Source of the DNA: Calvatia gigantea
Lineage: Eukaryota > Basidiomycota > Agaricomycetes > Agaricales > Lycoperdaceae
Direction of reading: 5' to 3'
DNA: 64,000 nucleotides
NCBI GenBank assembly: GCA_025093985.1
Contig: JACAAK010000003.1
Location: 4,650,001 to 4,714,000 of the forward strand
The notes beneath the pieces are model-generated. The model worked only from the letters and a program-made list of their open reading frames with translations, did not search any database and was not told the DNA's origin. Positions 34,538-44,894 of the stretch are shown piece after piece (the first letter of the stretch is position 1; each line of letters opens with the position of its first letter). The position numbers and the translations under genes are program-made.

Positions 34538-34550
34538 GGGGCCCATAACC
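34538..34550 (-). promoter_or_regulatory. primer binding site, half-tRNA-iMet type
   Basis: Directly inside the 5' LTR the minus strand reads GGTTATGGGCCCC. Its complement is the anticodon arm of initiator tRNA-Met (GGGCCCAUAACC, CAU anticodon) rather than the CCA end. Drosophila copia is known to prime from such a cleaved tRNA half. Confidence 0.7.
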
Positions 34551-35094
34551 TGTTGAGAGAACGAGTAGACATCCCAATATAAGTTCACACTACCTAAGCG
34601 TGTAGGCGTCAGCGGTGGAGGGTAGTCGTATTCATCCGGGAGACGGTCCAGTAGGAGAGGCGCATGGTAGCGGACATAGTCCTGCTTATACCATCATACT
34701 CAGAGAGTCTTGAGGAGAAGGGAAGCGATGCTTAGAGAAGCTAGCGGAGAGGATAGAAGACATAGTGTCTTAGCCCAAAGGCCTACCTAAAAGGCGTACA
34801 TACTATAATGCTACATAAGGGTATATATACTAATATCCCTGGTCTGTGCACTCTAAACCCTTATACGGGTGAGGTCTAACTACCAGTAGCATAATTGGAG
34901 CATACTGTGTACGACGCATGTACTAGAAGGTTCCATGCGGAGGGTATAACCGACTACCAGAAGGGCGGTACAACTACTGCGTACGTAGTCCGTGATGGTC
35001 CGTTATTATCGACCCTCTGAAGGTGAAATACTCGAACCCCGTTTCAGCTATAAATAGACTGAACCAACGTAGTGGTACGGAGCGAGATTCAACA
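34551..35094 (-). mobile_element. Copia-N 5' LTR
   Basis: It is the partner of 25121-25664 and is followed on the outside by GGTCG. It is nearly identical to the LTR at 46908-47449. Confidence 0.88.
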
Positions 35095-36784
35095 GGTCGA
35101 TGTATTTCGGGCAATCTTCTGGTTTGTGTTTCGGGTTGAGAGTTTCGCAGAGTCGGCAGAAGTATTGGGGGCAGGTCCAGCGGTAATGGCCAGGGCGGGT
35201 TTTTCGACAGATGGGGCAAGTGGTATAGGCACAATCACTGGCCCAGTGACCTACGGCAGGGAGATGGAGTTTGGCACATTTTTCACAAAAGGCCTTCGGG
35301 TCGAAGTTCAGGTCATTCATAGCTCGGGGTTGGGTTGGGGTTCTTCCTTGTCCTGGGTTGGAACCGAGGGGTTTTCGAATTGGCTTCGGAGGTTTAGAAG
35401 TTGGTCCAGTTGGCCCATTAAGTTGTGTATGGCCGTTTCGAGTCATTCGGGCGGGATTTGTTCGTCTGGATGGGAGAGATGTGGATGGGGAAGGTACATG
35501 CGGTTTGGGGGAGGATTCTCTCGTGGGGGAATCGGCTCATTGGTGTGGTCTGACCTTAGAAGGGCCAGTTCGCTGGTAGGGTGGGATAGGCTTAACGCTA
35601 TGCTCGTTGAGGTAGCGGGCGTAAGCTTGAGGTAATCCAAGGCTTCGTGATGCCTGGATAAATAGGGCCGCTCGATCGGTAGCATGCTCATAATCCCGAG
35701 AAAGATGTTTGAGCTGTGAAATGGCGTCGCAGATAATGCACCAGTGATTTCGCTGATTGGCATTATGTAGATATTCGGTGCGGAAGCGAGTTCGATGGCC
35801 TCCCTTGAGGACCATCGTGCGGAGGGATCCCTCAGATGAGAAATCAGTTCTAGCCCATAACTCCATGGGCGAAGGTCTATCGTTCGCAGAGGGGGGTTCG
35901 GGGGAGAAGCTGCTTCGGCTGTTGGGATCTCGGTTGGATGGGTTGGCTGCGATGTAACCCGCGGCCGAGTGTTCAGTGGGGTGTAGTTCATCCCAGGCTG
36001 ATCTGGGGGGTTCTGGATTGACAGTAGTGGTTGTGGGGGACTTTGGAGAGGGGCCGGCGGTAGAGGGGGGAATGTGTCGTTGGTCGAGGACAGGAAGTTC
36101 TGCCCTAGTAGATTTCGGGATCCCAGCTCGCTCCGAGGGGAGTGTTGGGGTGGGGTTATTGGCCCGGATTGGGTAGACGTACTTTGGTTTTGGCAACCAG
36201 AGGAGCTGCCGTGGGGTTGATTTCGTATCGTAGGTGGTGGTATGGGGAGTGGCTCCGGCGACAACGCTGGAGAAAGAGACTGGCGGGTCTCTTGGTTCGG
36301 GATTGTTGGGTGGGTTTGGTACGTCTGGTTGCTGGGGATGAAGTTGGGATACAGCAGAGCTGCTTCCCATTCTTGTTGGGTAGGTGAGTCTATCCCAGGG
36401 GGTACTGGGAGATGATTTGGTGGAGGGGGGAATGTAGACGCAATCTGGGCCGATGAAGACGTCGACCCAGAATTGTTTGTTCTGGTCTGTGAATTGTTGG
36501 AGCTCGTCTTTGGTAAAGACGGCATTCGGGAGGGTGATAATGGGCTTTTCAAGCAGTTCATTAATTTGGACGGTGGGGAGAATTGGGGTTTCGTGGCCCA
36601 CAGGTGTGACGGTGGGAGGGTAGGATATAGGAATACGAGGGGAGGAGGGGAGAGAATGGGCTTTTCTGACTGGGGAATTATTTTTTGTAGATAGGGAAGA
36701 GATTGAAGAGAGGGAAGGAGAGGGGGATGAGGCTACAATAGCCGCTTTCTTTCCCTTCTTATAGTTTTTCTGGGTTGGTGCCAT
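35095..36784 (-). CDS. gypsy C ORF3, main part (Cys-rich C-terminus)
   Basis: The frame starts at ATG 36782-36784, 61 bp after the pol stop, on the same strand. It reads a basic start (MAPTQKNYKKGKKAA), a long Pro/Ser-rich region, a conserved-looking patch (FWVDVFIGPDCVYIPP, WARTDFSSEGSLRTMV, HWCIICDAISQLKHLSRDY), one TGA at 35537-35539 (expected CGA), and a Cys/His cluster (FCEKCAKLHLPAVGHWASDC, CPICRKTRPGHYRWTC, CRLCETLNPKHKPEDC). With 24988-25120 it totals 606 codons including the stop. The cluster resembles zinc knuckles. It is not an envelope: no membrane segment is seen. RNA or DNA binding is inference. Confidence 0.7.
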
Positions 36785-36845
36785 TGGTAGTTCGGTTTGT
36801 AGAAGTGTTGTTAAGGAATGATGGAGAAGTTGGGTGAATCCTGGA

Positions 36846-39800
36846 TTATTTATATCTTTTAGGTGGGATGGGAATTAGGTGGTGTTCTCGTTGGTATTTT
36901 CGTAACAGTTCTTGGGCATGAGGTAAGAATTGTGCTTCGTTTTCCCAAGAGTTTTCTTCGTGGTTGTAACCTTTCCATTTGATATAGTATTCCCTTTGTT
37001 TATTCTTGGTTCTATGGTTCAAGATACCTTCGATTTCGTATTCTTCTTCTCCTTCTATTATGTCAGGGAGGGGTGGTTGTGGGTTTGATCCATGGGTATT
37101 GTTTTCGGTGTATTCGGAGAGAAGGGTAGCATGGAATACGTTGTGAATTTTCCATGTTTCAGGTAGTTTCAGTCGGTAGGAGAGTGGTGATAAGACTTCT
37201 TTGATGGTAAACGGTCCAAGGCGTTTTGGTGCGATCTTGTTTGATTTGAATGGGAGTTTCAGGTTTCTCCGTTCAAGCCACACTTTTTGTCCTAGGGTGA
37301 AGGGTTTGAATTTTGCTTTGATTCGTTGTTCCATGCATTCCATAGCTAGTTTGTGGGCAGCAATTGCTTCTCTTTGTACATGGTCTAGGAGTTCTATTCG
37401 TTCTTCAGTAGTGGTGAAGTTTGATTCCTCCAGAATGGTGGGTATTCCATGGGGTTTTGTTCCGTACATGAGTTCAAAAGGGGTTTGTTTCCGGTCTGAG
37501 TGTGCTCGTGAATTGTGGGAGAATTCGAGGATTGGGAGTGCTTTAGACCAGGTGGAGGGATTTCCTGTACAGTAGATAGATAGGTACGCTGCAATTTCCT
37601 GATTGAATCGTTCTGTTGTTCCATCCGATTGAGGGTGGTAGGCTGATGAGAATGATTGGGTGATTCCAAGTCATTTCATGAGAGCTTGACTGGAGTTTGC
37701 TCGGAATCTGGGGTCACAGTCGGAGATTATCTTGTCCGGTAGTCCGAATCTGGTGTAGACCTTGTCTATAATTATATTGGCAATTCCTTTGGCGGTGATT
37801 TCCTTTGTACAAGGAGTGAGAATTACCCCCTTCGTAAGTCCATGGTCCACTATGGACAGGATTGAGTCGAATCCGTGGGATTTTGGTAAATCGGTCAGCA
37901 GATCCATAGCGATATGGGCGAATGGTCTAGTGGATATCAGTGGTGGTATCGGTTGCAACGAAGGGTAGGAAGGGTTTCGGTTGATTTTAAATTGTTGGCA
38001 TTCGCTGCATCCTTTAACGTAATTTCGTATGAAGGTACTCATTCCTGGCCAATATACTTCAGCTTTGGCAAGGCGATAAGTTTCTTGTTCTCCAGGGTGT
38101 CCGACCGAAGGGTGGTCGTGGTATCGTTGGATGACATGTCGGTGGAGTTCCATGTCTTCTGGGATGATGATCTTCCCTTCGAATGTCATAAGATGTCCAT
38201 ATGGCCTGGGAATCATCCCGTATTTCGGATTTATTGCTTCTGGTGATTCTGATAGAAGTCGTTTCATGGCTTCCATGGTGATTTCGTCATATTTCGATGA
38301 TTTTACGATGTCGTTCTGTAATTCCTGATCAACCACAGAAATGAATAGTTTGTTGGGTAATACAGTGATTTCCCTGAGGAATACTTCCTTGGGTAAGACA
38401 ATAACATTTTCGTTGTCATTGTCATCATCTGGGGTGTGATCTGGTCGACGTGAGAGGGCATCGGCGGCAGGTATTTTGGTTCCTGGGATGTGTTCAATTG
38501 CGAAGTCAAAGTGTGAGAGGAAGCCAAGCCATCGAGCTTGTCTTCTGGAGATATTTTGGGGTTTTCTCCAAAAGGTGAGGTTCTTGTGATCAGTTCGTAT
38601 TGTTACGCGATGTTGGGCTCCTTCTAGGTAATGTCGCCATTCTTCTAGTGCTGTGATTATGGCAAGGAGTTCCCTGTCGTGTATTTCGTAGTTTCGTTGG
38701 GTAGGGTTGAATGCTTTGGATAGGAAAGCTACTGGGTGGTAGTTTCCGTTCATGTCTTGCTGTGATAAGACTGCTCCTAAGGCATATTTTGAGGCATCGG
38801 TTTCGATAAAGAAGGGTCTTGTTTGGTCTGGCATCAGCAAAACGGGTTTCTTCATGAATTCGGATTTTAGTTGGTTGAAGGCTTCGTTTGCTTTGTGTTC
38901 CCATTCGAATTTCTTTGTTTTGGATAGAAGAGCATTAAGTGGTCGAGAGATGTCAGCATAACGATGTATGAATTTTCGGTAGAAGTTACAGAATCCCATG
39001 AATTTTCTGACATCGCGGGTAGTGCGGAGTAAGGGCCATTCTTCTATTCCACGGAGTTTGGTGTTGTCCATTTCGATCTTGTCGGGGGAGATTATCATGC
39101 CGAGATATTCTAGATGGGTTTTATCAAATTCGCATTTTTCTAGTTTCAGGTATAGATCGTTGTCTTTCAAGATCTGAAGTGCTTCCAAAGTAAGGTGATC
39201 CATTTCTTCCTGAGTTTTTGCGTAGATGAGGATGTTGTCCATATAGATTATAATTCCTCCTTTATCTAGCATTTTTGCGAATATGGTGTCCATCATCTTT
39301 TGGAAGGTGGCTGGGGAGTTGCACATTCCAAAGAACATGATGTTCGGTTCGTAAAGTCCGATTGGAGTTTTGAATGTGGCTTTCCATTGGTCCCCTTCTC
39401 GAATACGGATGTTGTTGTATCCGAGTCGGACGTCCATTTTAGTGAATAGTTTTGCTCCTTGAAGTTTGTCCATAATTGTCGTTATCATAGGAATAGGGTA
39501 CGCATTCTTCTTGGTATGTTTATTTAGATAATGGTAATCTTGACATGGTCGAAGTTTCCCATCCTTCTTTCCTACGAAGAAGAAGGATGAGGCCATGGGA
39601 GATTCAGATTCTCAGATGTATCCTTTTCAGAGGTTTTCGTTTATGAACTTCTTGAGTTCTTCAGTTTCAAGGGGTGATAAGGGGTACGTTTTCCCTAGTT
39701 CTGGTTTGAAGGTATCCAAGAGTTCGATTTTATGGTCATATGGCCTGGGAGGGGGGAATCGCTCAGATTTCTTCGTGTCGAAGAGTGAAGCGAATTTCTT

Positions 39801-40613
39801 GTATTTCCTGGGTATCTTTGTATCGGTTTTTGGGGTTGATTTTTGCGCGAGACTTGTAGCTTGGGTGATTTTCGTATTGATTTCGAGTTCATGTGGAGTT
39901 TGAGTGATTTCATAGAGTTCGTGTTCCAAATAGAATTCATCGAAATCAATGTTTTCCAGGTAGAGTTTGAGTTCATCGATAGAGAGTTCAGGTTCTTCCG
40001 AATGGATGATCGCTTCGAAGACTTTTACAGCCAGTGGGTCAAAGTCTTCGTCTAGGTAGGTGTAGCGTTCGGTATCATTCATTCCATGGATATCTAAGGC
40101 GATTTCATTGATAGTGGTAGGTCCGTTTGTGGATTTTACGATTAAGGGTATGATGTTGTCGTTGTTTCACCATTTGAACTCTTGAGTAGTCCAATTTATG
40201 TCTGGGTTTGTTTGTTGTAGCCATGGGTATCCTAGGATTAGATCTTTGGATCCTATTCCTGAGACGTAGGCTTCGAATTGGCATTGTTTTCCGTCAATTA
40301 AGGCGTTCAATTCAACACTTTCATAGATTGATCCATTTTCGTTGGAAGTTCCATCCGCATTGGATACTTTGATAGGATGTTTGATAGGGCGTGTTCGTAG
40401 TCCATAGGTGTTTGTAAAGTTCGAGGAGATGAAGTTTCCTTGGGCTCCAGAGTCAATTAGAGCGGTGACTGGGATATTTCGTAGATGGTTCTGATTGAGT
40501 TTGATAGGGAGAAAGATTGACGCTTTATTGTCTGAGGTAGGGAGTTTTATTAGATTGATTTGTGGGTCACCCAGCGATTCTTTTACAAGATCGGGTGACG
40601 CCTTTAAAAATCC
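36846..40613 (-). pseudogene. gypsy C Pol polyprotein (PR-RT-RNase H-IN-chromodomain)
   Basis: One frame of 1256 codons contains protease DSGAQGNF (about 40470); reverse transcriptase (KKDGKLRPCQDYHYLN, GMCNSPATFQ, YMDNILIYA); RNase H (ETDASKYALGAVL, RTDHKNLTFW); the integrase zinc finger (HDHPSVGHPGEQETYR, CSECQQFK); the core with VDHGLTKG and DCDPRF; and an ending chromodomain (EEYEIEGIL, YYIKWKGYNHEENSW). TGA interrupts at 40167-40169, 39627-39629, 39612-39614 and 37671-37673, all expected Arg codons. The YMDN box lacks the second Asp. Pol is in the -1 frame relative to gag. Confidence 0.9.
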
Positions 40614-42040
40614 CCGAAGGGCTTGAGCGTTGGGTCAGAGATATATGCTTCTCTGAATTCCATTCGTTTGTCCATTGGAAGTTCTCTGATCATTGCTTGG
40701 ATATTAAGTACAGAGATTTTTCAGGTTTGATTAGGGGCGGCACTGGAATAATTCCTGGAAGCTTGGGGTCGTGAGGGTTGTGCATAACGGGGTGGTTGCA
40801 TGAATCTTCTTTGTGTTGGGTTGGGTCGTCTAGGAGGTGGTTTTTCCTTGGACAAGTTTGGGTCAGGATTTGGACAGTTGCTGATAAGGTGTCCAAATTT
40901 TCCGCAACCTATGCATTTCCCAGCTTTGTAGCGAGTGACTTGCTCAGCAGTGAATACGGCATTTAGTTGTAATTCGGGGTCATCCAGGTTGTAGTCTTCA
41001 TAAGTGTAGTCTTGTTCTGGGGGATATAGTTCTTCGTCTTCGTAAGGTGGCTCGTAGGGGTCTTGAGGTTCTGCCTGCATTTCATGTATGGTTCGTGCAG
41101 GTTGGCGATTTGGTTGAAAATGAGTGTGGTAGGTTGGTTGGGGGAAACGGGGTGGTTGGTAGGGAGTTGGGTTTCGAGAGAAGTTTCTAGGCCACATTGC
41201 ATTGGCTTGACGATTGACTGAGTCTCGTCATACTGCATCGGTATACCATTCAGCAATGGCTTCAGGTGGTCCTTCTTTTCTAGTCCATACTTCTCTTGTG
41301 AGATTAGGATTGAGTCCTCGTTTATATTGTTCAATTAATGCTTCATTGTCTTGAATTCCTCCAATAGATGCAAGGCATTGGAATTCAAGATTGAAGTCTG
41401 CTGCTGAGGACTTATTTTGCTTCAATTCGTACCATTGTCTTCGCACAGTGATTTGTTCATCTACTGGAGTGAAGTGTTTCAAGATTTCGATTTCGAATTC
41501 TTCGAAGGTAGAGTATTTCCAAGGGATGGGTTTTCCACGGGCATCGGTAATTCGGCTTTTGTAATATTGTTCAGACCAGGATCTGGCTTTCCCTTCGACC
41601 ATAAGGCCGAGGACGAATCTGATCTGTCGCTGGTCATCTGTAAATGCTCTAGGGTTCATTTCGAGATAGTTTTTGACTAGCATCCACCAAGTTTTAAATC
41701 GGGGGTTTGTTCCGTCGAAGTTCGGGGGCTTTTGTCCGATTTCTTTTGAATTTCCATTGTTTCCTACAAATTGAATGGCTGGAGTACGATGTCTTCGTCG
41801 ACCTCCTCCTTCTCTTCCAATAGAGAAAGAGGACAGAGTGAATGAACCATGGCTGGAGTTTCGTGATGAGGGAGGGGAGGGAGAGGGCACTCTTCCTTGT
41901 CGACCTCTGCGGGGAGGATCTTCTCCAGGTGGTCTTTGTTGTCCAATTCCGAAGATGGGAGTTGTAGCTCCTGATCGGGGTGGTGGTTGGTCAGTTGGTT
42001 CATTATTCGTTTCAGTTTGCGTTTGAGTGGAAGTAGCCAT
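40604..42040 (-). pseudogene. gypsy C Gag
   Basis: From MATSTQTQTETNNEP: a Pro-rich start, a Retrotrans_gag region (PNFDGTNPRFKTWWMLVKNY, EEFEIEILKHFTPVD, LEFQCLASI) and a zinc knuckle CIGCGKFGHLISNC, ending at TAA 40604-40606. TGA at 41228-41230 and 40721-40723 break it, both likely former CGA. The same frame stays open upstream to about 42636 with plausible Pro/Glu-rich coding but no Met, so the true start may be further upstream or lost. The end GAT-TTT-TAA overlaps pol in the -1 frame. Confidence 0.85.
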
Positions 42041-42831
42041 GTCTTCAATCTCTGGATGAATTGGTTCTTGTGATTCAAAGCCCGGGATATCTGGGTATTC
42101 GAGGGTGTCTGGAGTGTATATAAGATGGGTTCCTTCTCGATTGAGGATGTCTTGGAAGTCAGATGGATGTTCGGGCAGCTGATGGAACGTCTCGTTGTCT
42201 TCGTTGTCTTCAAGGACGGATGGTAAGGTGTGGGGGTTTTCGATTCCGAATTGGGAAGGGGATACAGCTCTGGACGGTGTCTGTGGCAGTGATTCTTGAG
42301 GTGGGTCCTGCTTGGGCGAATTGGGTCGAAAATAGTCGAATTTGCCACTTTGTGTTGGCTTCGGTGGTTCAGGTTCAGTGGATTTTCTAGTAGGTGCTGG
42401 TAATTCTTGTAGTAGTTTTGGTTTTTGTGATCTAGTGCGTGGGGTATGGTAAATCCTTTCTAAGAATGGTGCAGAAGGTCCTTCTGGTTGATGAGTTCGT
42501 TTAGGCGGGGGAGTAGTAGGAGACTCGAATGAGTGTTGGGTTGGTGTATGGAATGATCGTTCTGGAGATGAGGAAGGAGGGTGTAGGGGACGTTTCCCTT
42601 TTTGCGACGTGGTGAAGAAAGACAGATAGCGGTAGCCAGGCCCGCTCTACTCAACGCTACTTGGCAGAGGACAGATAAACAAGTCAGTGGACCCGAAGTT
42701 CCACTCTTCTTAACCCTATTACCGGGAAGGCTTCTCAACGTCAACTGGACGGAGGGATAGTCGGCAGAAGCTGGCCGTAAGAGACTGGAGTCATATAGAA
42801 ATGAGAGAAAGGAGGGTAGAGGTTATTCTTA
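42041..42831 (-). other. gypsy C leader / possible N-terminal Gag extension
   Basis: The gag frame remains open from 42040 up to about 42636, where a TAG stops it, giving a Pro/Ser/Thr-rich stretch without an ATG. The remaining 195 bp to the LTR hold no feature I recognise. The sequence next to the LTR (TAAGAATAACCTC) is not a primer site I recognise. Confidence 0.4.
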
Positions 42832-43459
42832 TGTTACGTGCATTACCTTACTTCGCAACCAGGCCCAGATTGTCTCCACTCAGGGAGAGGTTCAACGCTA
42901 TAGCCCAGGAGTATTCGACAAGTCTCAATGACTTCTGTACAGGCTTTGGATTGCTCCCTCGAGTAGAAGCTCATGCTTGCCTGAGAAGTCCGAGTTAAGT
43001 GTCACTACAGTCCCCAAGGTTGTTAACCTTGTAGCAGACGAGCGAAGATAAGGAAGCTTGTTACTAGAATAACCTGAAGTAATACAAAGTACTACTTAAG
43101 GTTTATATACTAGCTACGAAGAGGAGATGAGAGATTACGTAGTAAGTAGATATAAGTCAATGAGAACTACTACAGGTTAATTGGTAATCTAAGGAATCGT
43201 AGGGATAGGTGAAATGAATACAGAAGAACGAGTATGAGTCATAAGAAGATAGAGTCAGGTAAGGAGAAGTACAATGGTGGGAAAAGATGAAGGTGAAACA
43301 GGAACATGATTCAGAATGAATCATAAGAAGCAAAGGTAGAAGTACATGTGATAAATAAATAAAGAACGGACCGGGGTATACAGAGGAAAGAATGGAAAGT
43401 CTGCAAGGAAGGTTAATACGTTAGTTCGGAGAGTCCGGGGGTGTGGTAAGTTCGTAACA
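42832..43459 (-). mobile_element. gypsy C 5' LTR
   Basis: This 628-bp LTR is nearly identical to 24328-24955 and is followed on the outside by GTTCC. Confidence 0.88.
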
Positions 43460-44839
43460 GTTCCTGTCAACCACCTCAGCGAGTCAGGCCACAGCCTTCA
43501 CAGCTGAGGCAGCTTTCTTCCTGCACTCACTCACCTTGTGTCCTGCATTTCCGCAGAACAGACAGAGATTGTTGTCCAAGCGCCGTTTGTGCTCATCGGT
43601 AGTCAGCTTGCCGTCCTTGCTGAGCTTGTCGGTCAAATCAGGCTTTGCCGACGAAGTGGACTTCGAGGTGGAAGAGGAGGGGGTAGCAGTAGACATCGAG
43701 GGCTTGGAGTTGTTGCCCTTGTTGCTGGTGTTGTTGGGCTTGTTGTTGGTGCTGCTGGTGTTGTTGGTGTTGTTGGTGTTGGTGGAAGAGGACAGGTTCT
43801 GGCCAGGCCTCCTGCTGAGAGAAGCGGACGCTGTTTCGGCGGCCAACTTTGCCTGAGTCTTTTTGCACTGACGCTCCCAATAACGGTTATCGAAGAGGAG
43901 AGTAATCTCCCACATCAGGACAAAAGTGGTGGGCTTACCAGTGGGGCGACTGGATAAGGAGTCCTGGAGACAATCTGGGAGTTCTTTGTAGTATCGGTGG
44001 CAGAGCACCTTGTCATTCCAATTGAGCTGTGACGACAGCCGCATGAACTCAACATTGTAGTTGGTGATTTTGTCGGAGTATTTCATCCGAAGGTTGTCTA
44101 AAAGTTCAGCGGATTCGCCGCGCGGGTCTGCAATCCCGAAATTGGTTTTGAGCTCCAGGACGAAAAGGTCCCAGTCAGAGGTCTACGGGTGGACAGTGCC
44201 AAGAGTCTCCTCTTGGTCGATAGCTGTCTCGAACCATCGGAGAGCAGTATCAGTCAAATAGGTGAGTGTGAAGTTCACCTTATTGTTGTTGTTCGGAAAG
44301 AGCGAGGGGTTGGAGCAAAAGTAGAGCTGACATTGGAACAGGAACTGATGGAGTTCCTTGGGGTTAGCACCGCTGAACGTGTTAGGTTCATGGGCCTTAG
44401 TGCGGGGGGTTCAGGGTACTTGGGGCAGCTGAGAACGGGCCCAATCATCCAGCTTGTCAGCCAAAAGTGCAATGGCTTCCGCCATTGTCAAACCTCGGCG
44501 TTGTGGATTAGGGGCACCGTCATCACCAGCGTTACTGTCAGGAAGGGCTTCACCATCATCACCATCATTACCATCTCCAGGATCTGGGGGTCCATCGTCA
44601 AAAGGGTCCTGATTCTGGTTCTCACCTTGGTCAGGTAACCAGTCCTCATCATTTTCATGATCGGGATCGGGCCCTTCCTGCAAGACCTCTTCGAAGGGGG
44701 TTTTTTGGAGTGATACTACCGGGGAAGCTCTGCATTGAGGGGTTCTGTAGGAAAGTGGTGTGGTGGCCTTCTGGCTTCTGGCGACAGAAACCTTCCAGGC
44801 TTTGGAAGCAGTTTGTGACCTGGTGGTCATGGTCGGCAT
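43460..44839 (-). pseudogene. gypsy A Gag
   Basis: From MPTMTTRSQTASKAW: an acidic Pro/Asp-rich region, Retrotrans_gag (ELHQFLFQCQLYF, TALRWFETAIDQEE), an Asn/Thr/Ser-rich linker and a zinc knuckle CLFCGNAGHKVSEC. Stops are TGA 44411-44413, TAG 44183-44185 and TGA 43484-43486, all explained by C-to-T changes. The frame continues across the gypsy C insertion to TAA 24299-24301, 468 codons including stop after removing one target copy. Confidence 0.85.
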
Positions 44840-44894
44840 AGTAATTAGTGATAAAGGGACAAGGGAACAACAGAGGAGTGGAGTCTGATTATAC

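Larger units (their letters stand above)
25121..35094 (-). mobile_element. non-autonomous copia derivative (Copia-N), target duplication GGTCG
   Basis: The 5' LTR is 34551-35094 and the 3' LTR is 25121-25664. They differ at seven positions by eye, all transitions (about 98.7 percent identity). GGTCG flanks at 25116-25120 and 35095-35099. The primer site and polypurine tract are intact, but the inside has no usable frame. It is a decayed relative of the copia pol at 10137-14147, followed by a hairpin-rich tandem array and interrupted by another element at 26389-29686. A second, opposite copy occupies about 46908-55012. It probably moves with enzymes supplied in trans. Confidence 0.82.
24328..43459 (-). 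mobile_element. Ty3/gypsy family C element, target duplication GTTCC
   Basis: The LTRs are 42832-43459 (5') and 24328-24955 (3'), 628 bp each, TGTTACG..GTAACA on either strand, about 98 percent alike by eye with only transitions. GTTCC is at 24323-24327 and 43460-43464. Internal order on the minus strand is gag (40604-42040 or longer), pol (36846-40613, -1 frame) and ORF3 (24988-36784, split by a copia element). It is inserted in gag of gypsy A: removing it and one GTTCC rejoins the frame [10 protein letters not shown]-stop. Confidence 0.88.

Noticed and set aside
34176..34577. 133-codon frame (LVEFEEATVAFNL..) repeated at 48480-48815
   Set aside because: It lies in the leader of a non-autonomous element. 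Identity between the copies is expl​ained by recent descent and no domain is recognisable, so it is kept as leader, not gene.
35072..35635. Plus-strand open frames opposite gypsy C ORF3
   Set aside because: Gly/Arg-rich shadow of the Pro-rich ORF on the other strand.
35095..36784. Envelope gene
   Set aside because: No signal peptide or membrane segment. The C-terminus is a Cys/His cluster instead.
43536..43957. Plus-strand Val/Leu-rich frames and apparent trinucleotide repeat
   Set aside because: Antisense of the Asn/Thr/Ser linker in gypsy A Gag.
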